The position numbers and the translations under genes are program-made. A stretch of DNA of 64,000 nucleotides from NCBI GenBank assembly GCA_022448925.1, contig JAKVCP010000009.1, positions 1-64,000 of the forward strand, read 5' to 3'. The notes beneath the pieces were generated by a model that saw nothing but the letters and a program-made list of their open reading frames with translations, did no database searches and had not been told where the DNA came from. Below are positions 1 through 7,300 of the stretch, piece by piece (position 1 is the stretch's first letter; each line of letters opens with the position of its first letter). This DNA is from Paracoccaceae bacterium (GTDB lineage Bacteria; Pseudomonadota; Alphaproteobacteria; Rhodobacterales; Rhodobacteraceae).

Positions 1-145
1 TTGCGCAAAGGTTCAACAGGTCGCGGCCAGAAACGTCGACACGGGCACCCTGAGGGCCAGTCAACGGGCGTTCGACCTTGGTCAGTCCATCGGCCTCGAT
101 CTTGGTCAGTGTCGCTTGAATGTCGGCAAAGAATGAATCGCTCAT
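1..145 (-). CDS. kbl: 2-amino-3-ketobutyrate CoA ligase (glycine C-acetyltransferase), N-terminal part
   Basis: Only the first 48 codons are inside the window; the rest lies beyond position 1. The gene starts at ATG 145 behind a good AAGGAG site. The visible protein ends in DLLNLCA, which fits the NxCANNYLG entry of Kbl, a PLP-dependent enzyme that splits 2-amino-3-ketobutyrate into glycine and acetyl-CoA after threonine dehydrogenase. The conserved GLTKVER / TGPQGARVDVSG start also fits this family. A XRE-cupin regulator lies directly upstream on the same strand, and two near-identical 14-bp sites sit in the 174-bp gap between them. Threonine use is therefore probably controlled locally. The identity rests on a short stretch but is a clear match. 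Confidence 0.85.
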   Translation of the reverse strand, partial: MSDSFFADIQATLTKIEADGLTKVERPLTGPQGARVDVSGRDLLNLCA

Positions 146-165
146 TGGGGGCTCCTTTCAGGAAA

Positions 166-215
166 TCTACCATAACGGACGAATTTCCCAAATAGAAGAT
201 TTCCACCATAGTGGA
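166..215. promoter_or_regulatory. Two near-palindromic 14-bp operator-like sites upstream of kbl
   Basis: TCCACCATAGTGGA at 202-215 is an inverted repeat (TCCAC-4-GTGGA), and a diverged copy, TCTACCATAACGGA, lies at 166-179. Their starts are 36 bp apart, between kbl and the regulator gene. A consensus TCYACCATARYGGA repeated in the kbl upstream region suggests a transcription-factor target, most simply the adjacent XRE-cupin protein. The assignment to that protein is inference. Confidence 0.5.
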
Positions 216-319
216 TTTTTTTCCGGCAGCCTGCACAAAGAACTCCACTTGGCACCGGACAGGACGAATCAGGGATCAAGCAAATGCCTGGCAGGGCGCT
301 TGGGCACGCCAGGATTACC

Positions 320-886
320 TCAGGCGTCTTGCACCACAAGGAAGGCGCGCGCAGCCCCGTCCACAGCGCGCAGCCTGTGCGGCAAGTCTGCGGGATACCG
401 CGCTGTGTCGCCGGATCGCAGCGTTTCGATGCTGTCGCCCGAAGTGACCTCGATCACCCCGTCGACCACGGTCACATGTTCACGTGCACCACGCTGATGA
501 GGCTGACTGTCCAATACGCCCGACGCTCCAAGAAGAACGTCATAGACCTCGTGCTTTCCGGCGTCCTCGGGGGCAGACAGGATCCGCAATCTGCAGGCTT
601 CGCCACGATTGTCGATGGTGGGCACATCCCGCTCTCTGAGCACTTCGATCCGCGCTGCCCCAGTCGAGGCGTCAAGCAACCCGGCAAAATCCACCTTCAA
701 CGCTTGGGTCAAATTCCAAAGCGTCGCAATTGTCGGAGAGCTTTCCCCGCGCTCGATCTGACTGACCATAGAGCGAGACACCCCCGAAAGCCGTGCCACA
801 GCATCCAGCGACAGCCCCTGCTCACGCCTCACATCCTTCAATCGGCTGGGCAGGCGGGAGAGTATGTCATCGGCGGTTTCCGTCAT
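320..886 (-). CDS. XRE-family transcriptional regulator with C-terminal cupin domain
   Basis: A 188-residue protein with two domains. An N-terminal Cro/C1-type helix-turn-helix (about residues 10-65, with LDAVARLSGVSRSMVSQIERG as recognition part) is followed by a C-terminal cupin_2 barrel (about 115-188, with HQRGAREHVTVVDG and DTARYPADLPHRL). Such XRE-cupin proteins sense small metabolites and usually control neighbouring catabolic genes. kbl follows it on the same strand and a thiolase is divergent. I place the start at ATG 886, because it begins just before the HTH; an in-frame ATG at 943 would add about 19 residues without a domain and would cover the operator-like repeats. Control of kbl is inferred from position and from the repeats at 166-215. 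Confidence 0.88.
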   Translation of the reverse strand: MTETADDILSRLPSRLKDVRREQGLSLDAVARLSGVSRSMVSQIERGESSPTIATLWNLTQALKVDFAGLLDASTGAARIEVLRERDVPTIDNRGEACRLRILSAPEDAGKHEVYDVLLGASGVLDSQPHQRGAREHVTVVDGVIEVTSGDSIETLRSGDTARYPADLPHRLRAVDGAARAFLVVQDA

Positions 887-926
887 ACTGGAAATGTCTC
901 GCGATGCCGATGCGCTGTCAAGCGGA

Positions 927-996
927 TGCATATGTTTGCGCATATAGTGACGGGGCGTCGCACAGGACAGCCGATGCTGCGAATGCAATATGTGCA
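927..996. promoter_or_regulatory. Repeated GCATAT / TGCA motifs in the divergent regulator-thiolase gap
   Basis: The 133-bp divergent gap holds TGCATATG at 927-934, GCGCATATA at 938-946 and the inverted repeat TGCAATATGTGCA at 984-996. Clustered copies of one short motif between divergent genes suggest an operator, but they differ from the sites in front of kbl. Which protein binds is unknown. Confidence 0.3.
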
Positions 997-1019
997 CAAA
1001 CCCGGAGGAGGACCCGAGG

Positions 1020-2198
1020 ATGACAGATGATATCGTATTACTGGATGGTGCCCGGACGGCGATTGGCACCTTTGGCGGATCGCTTGCGGGGACGCCAGCC
1101 ATAGATCTGGCGACAGTCGTGGCCAAGTCGGCCTTGCAGCGGTCGGGAGTCAGCGGAGAGCAGATCGGTCATGTTGTCTTTGGTCATGTCATCAACACCG
1201 AACCCAAGGACATGTATCTCAGCCGCGTCGCGGCAATGGCCGCGGGCATTCCCGACAGCACACCGGCCATGAATGTCAATCGGCTGTGCGGGTCGGGTGT
1301 GCAAGCCATCGTTTCTGCAATGCAATCATTGATGCTGGGGGATGCAGACTTTGCCCTGGCTGGCGGCGCCGAGAACATGTCCCGCGCGCCTTTCATCATT
1401 CCCAGCCAGCGTTGGGGCGCCAAGATGGGAGACGTCAAAACGCTGGACATGATGTTGGGCGCACTGAATTGCCCATTTGGCACGGGCCACATGGGGGTGA
1501 CGGCTGAAAATGTGGCAACCGAACATGCCATCAGCCGGACGGCACAGGATGACTTTGCACTGACAAGTCAAAACCGCGCGGCCGCCGCGATCCAGGCAGG
1601 CCGGTTTACCGCCCAAATTGCCCCGGTCGACGTGCGAAAAAAGCGCGACATGGTGGCCTTTGAAGTCGACGAGCATCCCAAGGCCACAACGGCCGAAGCC
1701 CTCGCGGGGCTGCGCCCGGTGTTTCACAAAACTGGCTCGGTCACCGCAGGCAACGCCAGTGGGATCAACGACGGTGCTGCAGCTGTTGTTCTGGCCCGTG
1801 CGTCGGCAGCCAAGACCGCTGGCCTGACGCCCAAAGCCCGAGTGTTGGGCTATGCCCATGCCGGGGTGCGCCCCGAGGTCATGGGAATCGGCCCTGTTCC
1901 AGCCACCCGGGCGCTGCTGGCGCGAACCGGTTTGTCGCTCAGCGACTTTGATGTCATCGAAAGCAACGAAGCCTTCGCCGCGCAAGCCCTCGCGGTCAAC
2001 AAAGAGCTGGGCCTCGATCCGGCCAAGGTAAATCCCAATGGTGGCGCGATTGCACTTGGCCACCCGGTCGGAGCGACAGGGTGCATCATCACGCTCAAGG
2101 CGCTTTACGAACTAGAGCGCATCAAAGGCTCAAAAGCACTGATCACCATGTGTATCGGTGGGGGACAGGGCATTGCCTTGGCGCTGGAACGCCTTTGA
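1020..2198 (+). CDS. Acetyl-CoA C-acyltransferase (thiolase, PhaA/AtoB/BktB type)
   Basis: A 392-residue thiolase, the standard length. It reversibly joins two acyl-CoA units or splits 3-ketoacyl-CoA. The nucleophilic cysteine is Cys90 in NRLCGSGVQAI, the acid/base histidine is His348 in GGAIALGHPVGATG, and the second catalytic cysteine is Cys378 in MCIGGGQG. These positions agree with the biosynthetic thiolases of polyhydroxybutyrate metabolism. The start at 1020 is chosen because a GGAGGAGG site lies just upstream; an earlier ATG at 990 would overlap that site. It is divergent from the XRE-cupin regulator. Whether it serves PHB synthesis, ketone or amino-acid breakdown cannot be decided from sequence alone. 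Confidence 0.93.
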   Translation: MTDDIVLLDGARTAIGTFGGSLAGTPAIDLATVVAKSALQRSGVSGEQIGHVVFGHVINTEPKDMYLSRVAAMAAGIPDSTPAMNVNRLCGSGVQAIVSAMQSLMLGDADFALAGGAENMSRAPFIIPSQRWGAKMGDVKTLDMMLGALNCPFGTGHMGVTAENVATEHAISRTAQDDFALTSQNRAAAAIQAGRFTAQIAPVDVRKKRDMVAFEVDEHPKATTAEALAGLRPVFHKTGSVTAGNASGINDGAAAVVLARASAAKTAGLTPKARVLGYAHAGVRPEVMGIGPVPATRALLARTGLSLSDFDVIESNEAFAAQALAVNKELGLDPAKVNPNGGAIALGHPVGATGCIITLKALYELERIKGSKALITMCIGGGQGIALALERL

Positions 2199-2240
2199 CC
2201 GTTTGCGCTGCCAGAACGACTCTGGGATGATGGGCCGAAA

Positions 2241-2263
2241 AGCGGATGTTTCCGATGTCCGCT
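2241..2263. terminator. Hairpin between convergent thiolase and pbpC
   Basis: AGCGGA (2241-2246) pairs with TCCGCT (2258-2263); an alternative inner stem CGGA/TCCG is also possible. It lies between two converging genes, so it may end transcription, but there is no T-run on either side. Confidence 0.3.
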
Positions 2264-2278
2264 GCCCCCACAAAGAGG

Positions 2279-4321
2279 CTAGCGCAGCTCGATCAACACA
2301 CTGTCGGATTTTCCGGCACTGTCGATGACGGAAATGTCTGAAAACCCAAGCTCTGTCAGCGGAATGACAAAGCGGTCACCGCGCAATCCGCTGGCCAGCA
2401 CAGCTCCGTTTGCAAGAACAGTATAGGGGGCCTGGCCATGGCGCAGGCGCAGTGGCACACCCCCGGCGTCTGCCAAAAGCTGCGCTCCGTCAGGCGGAAA
2501 TTGCAGTTCCAGGCGGGGACCACCATTGCGCAGGTTGGCAGCCCCACGAAATGCCCTGAGCGGCGGCGGCAGGGCTGCATTGGCAAGCAAAAGCGCCTCG
2601 GGAGGCGGCGGAGGCAGCGGCTCCGCACGCACCCGAACACGGTCAAAAGTTTCGAACATTACGGGCGCTGCAAGACTGCCACCAAAAGCGCCAGGCACAG
2701 GGGTTCCGTCCGGCCGCCCCATCCAGACACCAACAACATAGCGGCCATCCCAGCCAATCGCCCAAGCGTCACGATGCCCGTAGGACGTCCCTGTCTTGAA
2801 TGCGACACGGCCCTTTGGGCCGGCCGCTGCAGGAGGACGAATACCTGCCAGGACATGACCGACTTGCCAGGCAGCAGCCCGGCCCATCAGCGCCTTGCCG
2901 GTGGCCGTGGACTGAGAGTGACGCCAGCGCAGCGGGATCACATCGCCACCGCGCGCCAGGGTGGTGTAAACGGCCATAAGATCCCGCAACGTCATACCGA
3001 CGCCACCCAGAGCCACAGCCAGCCCTGGCTGACCACCAGGCAGGTCAGGATCCGCGCCCGTGGCCCGCAGGGCCGCCATCAAGTGCGCTGGGCCCATCGC
3101 ATCCACGAGGCGGACGACCGGCACATTCAACGACAGCTGCAACGCCTCGGATACCCGCAGTTCACCGCGAAACTGACCATCAAAATTCTGCGGCGCATAG
3201 CGACCGAACTGCACCGGTGTATCTGAAATGAGCGTTTCGGGGTGTACCAGCCCCCGGTCGAAAGCCAGGCCATAGACCAACGGTTTCAGGGTTGACCCGG
3301 GCGAACGCACCGCTGTTGTCATATCGACAAATCCCGGGCGACCGGCTTCAGAGCTGTAGCCACCAGACCCGACCGAGGCCAGCACCTCGCCGGTCTGATG
3401 GTCTGCAACCATTAGCGCGATGGATTCCGTCGGGTCACGCCCAGCCAGAACACGCGCCGCCAGATCCTCAAGCGCGCGTTGCATGGCGCCGTCAATCGTC
3501 AACCCATGTTGCACCAGCGAAGGCTCCGCGCTGCGGGCGCGATCTGAAAGATGCGGCGCCACCTTGGGAAAGGGAAGACGACCGCGCGGCGAGGGATCGC
3601 GGACAGCTGCAAGCGCGGTGTCGCGATCGATCACCCGGTCTTTGACCATTCGCATCAGCACACGATCACGGGCGATATGAGCCGCATCTGGGCGGCGATC
3701 CGGACGCCTCGATTCCGGCGCCTGCGGCAAGGCAACCAGCAAGGCCGCCTCAGCGGGGGTCAGGCGATATGGTTCCTTTCCCATATAGGCCAGACTCGCA
3801 GCCCGGATCCCTTCAAGATTGCCCCCATAAGGCGCAATACGCAGGTAGATCGACAGAATCCGATCCTTGCTGACCTCACGTTCAAGTTTCAATGCCACCC
3901 GTATCTGCCGCAGCTTGCCGCGCAGACGCCCTGTTCCGCTGTCCTCAAGCAACCGCGCAACCTGCATCGTCAGGGTCGATCCCCCTGAAATCACGCGCCC
4001 ATTCCAGATCGCCTGACCAACGGCGCGTATCATGGCGATCGGATCCACCCCGGCATGCCGGTAAAACCGCTTGTCCTCATATGCGATCAACATTTCCAGG
4101 AAACGCGGATCCACCTGATCCAGAGACACCGCGAGCCGCCAACGTCCATCTTCAACCGTGTAGGCCCGCAACAGATCTCCGTCACGATCCCGCACCTCGG
4201 TCGAAATCTCGTGCACCAACAGCGGCAATTCCGTCGTCGCCACCCAACGATCAAAGCCATCGCGCACGGCTGCCGCACCGAACATCAGTGCGACAACAAG
4301 GAAAAGACCAACGCGCCTCAT
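2279..4321 (-). CDS. pbpC: Penicillin-binding protein 1C (peptidoglycan glycosyltransferase/transpeptidase)
   Basis: A 680-residue bifunctional class A PBP anchored by one N-terminal membrane helix (about residues 4-19). The GT51 glycosyltransferase domain carries the catalytic Glu82 in AYEDKRFYRHAGVDP and GGSTLTMQVARLL. The transpeptidase domain has SPGSTLKP (SxxK), LSLNVP (SxN) and KTGTSYGHRDAW (KTG). A C-terminal BiPBP-type domain follows. The start is ATG 4321, which overlaps the stop of the alpha-2-macroglobulin gene as ATGA, so the two are translationally coupled. Pairing of pbpC with a bacterial alpha-2-macroglobulin is a known arrangement. It is thought to combine cell-wall repair with trapping of proteases that breach the envelope. 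Confidence 0.96.
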   Translation of the reverse strand: MRRVGLFLVVALMFGAAAVRDGFDRWVATTELPLLVHEISTEVRDRDGDLLRAYTVEDGRWRLAVSLDQVDPRFLEMLIAYEDKRFYRHAGVDPIAMIRAVGQAIWNGRVISGGSTLTMQVARLLEDSGTGRLRGKLRQIRVALKLEREVSKDRILSIYLRIAPYGGNLEGIRAASLAYMGKEPYRLTPAEAALLVALPQAPESRRPDRRPDAAHIARDRVLMRMVKDRVIDRDTALAAVRDPSPRGRLPFPKVAPHLSDRARSAEPSLVQHGLTIDGAMQRALEDLAARVLAGRDPTESIALMVADHQTGEVLASVGSGGYSSEAGRPGFVDMTTAVRSPGSTLKPLVYGLAFDRGLVHPETLISDTPVQFGRYAPQNFDGQFRGELRVSEALQLSLNVPVVRLVDAMGPAHLMAALRATGADPDLPGGQPGLAVALGGVGMTLRDLMAVYTTLARGGDVIPLRWRHSQSTATGKALMGRAAAWQVGHVLAGIRPPAAAGPKGRVAFKTGTSYGHRDAWAIGWDGRYVVGVWMGRPDGTPVPGAFGGSLAAPVMFETFDRVRVRAEPLPPPPPEALLLANAALPPPLRAFRGAANLRNGGPRLELQFPPDGAQLLADAGGVPLRLRHGQAPYTVLANGAVLASGLRGDRFVIPLTELGFSDISVIDSAGKSDSVLIELR

Positions 4322-7300
4322 GGCTGGACGACGATCAACCACTTGGTGTCGGTATAGGCGCGATACTGCGGCCGATACATGTCTTCGACCAGGGCGGCAG
4401 GATGGTGGAAGTCACCCGGGCTGACAGCGCGCACCATATAGGCCAGGCGCAAGGCACCGCTGCTTTGCCAATCGATCGCCGCGAGGAACCTGTCAGACCG
4501 GAACTCGGCATGGCGGGCAGTGTCGGTGTCCAGCCAGTCCAGCGCGCGGATATCCCCGGACCTCAAGAGATTCGGGTTGTCGATCTCAAGCCCGGCGGGC
4601 AACGGATCATCCACCATAAGCCGTGCCCCCGTGCGTTCAGCAGGCCGCACGGTCAGCACAACCACAAGGCGGTCACCAATGGTCACAGGACCGGAAACGA
4701 GTTGGCCATCCATGGTGTAATAGCTGCGCTCGATATCATAGCCATAGCCGCCCGCCGGCTCTGCCACCTCGGGCACACCAATGGTGGTCAATGTAATATC
4801 CGTAGGCAGATCCGTGGTGTTGGTCAGGCGCATGGGCTGCAAGGCCGAGGCCTTGACCCGCCGCACAAACGGCCCCGGAACGGGTTCATCATCCAACGCC
4901 AGACCAGAAACGCTGGTATCCCGGACCATGGCATGGGCCGCCAACAGCGCCCAGCTTTTTTCTTGCGTTGACATTTCACGAACGGTCCCGCCAATGCGCG
5001 CCGTCAACAGATTTCGATCGATCGCGTTGCTGCCGCTTTCGACTGCAAGCGCCAGCAAACCAGCGGCATCGCGCAGGTTCGTGCCGTAGTCGGCCCGCCA
5101 ATAAGACGGTTCATCCCGCATCTGCCCAGAAATCCGTTCCGCCGCATGAGCAAACATGCTGTCGGCACGCACTTGGTCTCCGTAATGGGCAAGGGCTGCG
5201 CCGAGCTGCGCTTGTGCAAGCGCCGAACCGAAGGCCTCGGCTTTTTCGTCGGCGTAATACCGCAAATCCCCAACCGAGGCGTGACCCTCACGGGCCAGGA
5301 CCATGAGAGCATAGGCCAGATCTTCGCCACCGGTGTCGAAATCAGCTGCATAGGCGATTTCGTTGCGCAGATTGTCCAGCGCTGCCGTGAACGCACGTTC
5401 GGGCACGTGATACCCCTGTGCCCTTGCCCGCGACAGGAAGTCTGACACATAGGCGTCAAGCCAGAGATCACCAGTGTCCGGATACCAAAGCCCGAAGGCC
5501 CCGTTTGACGCTTGCCGGGTCAAAATTCGCTCGATGGATTGTTCGATGCGCTCTTGGATTTGTGGCAGGTCATCCAGCTCCATCGCCTCGATGACGCTGG
5601 ACAGGTACAACAGCGGCATGGCCCGGGATGTTACCTGTTCGGTGCAGCCGTAGGGATAACGCTGCAATGTGGCGATCAGGCCCGGGACGTCAAAGCGTGC
5701 AAGAGGTCCAGCGGACACCAGCACTTCTGCCGTTGGCCTGCGCAGCCCTGCAAAGACATTTTCATCAAGCGTGAACGTCTCACGCGGGGCCAGTGACAGA
5801 CGGCGGGTCGCCGAAATCGCCGGATCATTGATCCGCACGCCCAGTGCCAACCGCTTTTCGAGGCGTTTGCCATCGGGCGTTGTCAGAGCAACCGTGATGC
5901 TGTGATCGCCGACCGAGCGCGCAGTGATCGGCACCGCCAGTTTTACGCTGCCCCCGTCAACAAGCGTGACGGTTTCAGGCAAACCAGTGGTGTTCATCGC
6001 AAGACCCAGCGCCGACAGATCAAGCGCCATGTCACCGGCTGGGCCCTCAGCATGCACGATTTCCAACAACATCCGCGAGCTGTCCCCAGGCGCAAGAAAG
6101 CGCGGCAGGCTGGCGGTGACAACAACGGGATCACGCACCAGCACCTCTGCCTCTGCCTGGCCAACAGCCGTCGGTGACCAGGCAACCGCCATCAAGCGCA
6201 CGGTGCCATTGAACTCTGGAATGTCAAAGCTGACCTTGGCATGTCCGGTCTCATCGAGCTCAACCAATCCCGAGAAATAGGCCACCAACTCTTCGCTGAC
6301 GGGCGGATCCCCAAGGCTGGAATTTGCCAGGGCATCGCCACCAGAGCGCAGGCGCCCCATTGCACCGGACTGTCCGTCAATCAAGCGCCCATAAATATCC
6401 CGAATCTCCATTCCGAGCCGACGCTGACCAAAATAGTGATCCTGCGGATCAGGGCTTTTGAAACCGGTCAGGTTCAGAATGCCGACATCAACGGCTGCGA
6501 CGGTGACAAAGGCCGTTTCGCCGGGGGCGACCCCCTCAACACGGACGGTTGCAGGCAGAGGCCCGCGTGGGTCACTTTCCGCGTCTGTTTCGATGGCCAC
6601 GGTCAACGCGCGCGCACCGGGATCAACCTTGGCATAGCTCAGACCCAGCGCACGTGCCGGAGTTTGACCACCAGCCAGGTCCATCGGACGAATGACCGAA
6701 GCCGTCACATAGGCCCCTGCACCCCATTCGTCCGTGACCTCAAGCGGAATCATGTTCTCGCCCTCGCTGACCTCGACAGCTTGCATCGCAATCACGCGGT
6801 TCGACATGACCGTCACCAAGGCGGTGCCCGCATATCTTGGCACCATGCGCAGATATGCCGTGTCACCACTTCGATACCCGGGCTTGTCGAGTGACAGTTC
6901 GAGTGTGTCGGGCGTCTCGGAGGCGTCTGCCGGAGCATACCAACCGGCATAGAAATCCTGCGAGGCGGCGAGGTAGTCGCCATCAACGCGCTCAACGACC
7001 AATTCGTAGCGCCCCCAGTCGACTGGGGCTGTCACTTTCACGGACTCTGCACCCAACATGGCAGTTCCACTGGCGACTTCGCTGCGGGTCGTGACCGGTT
7101 CCCAGTCCCACTGACCGTAAAGTTGATACCACTGATACCTTGTGCTGACCCGGTTCAAAGACCAGCGAACCGGCATTTCAACCCGGCCCAGGTCGGGCCC
7201 AACTGCGATGATCTCAAAGCTGGCCTCCGTTCCTTCCGGCACGACCTCTTCAAACAGAGGCTTGATACCGATCATCGCGCCGGGCGACGCCACGGCGCGA

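Noticed and set aside
3892-4971. Long plus-strand frames opposite pbpC and the alpha-2-macroglobulin gene (several over 100 codons).
   Set aside because: They are antisense to well-supported genes and Arg/Pro/His-rich, as expected for G+C-rich shadow frames.
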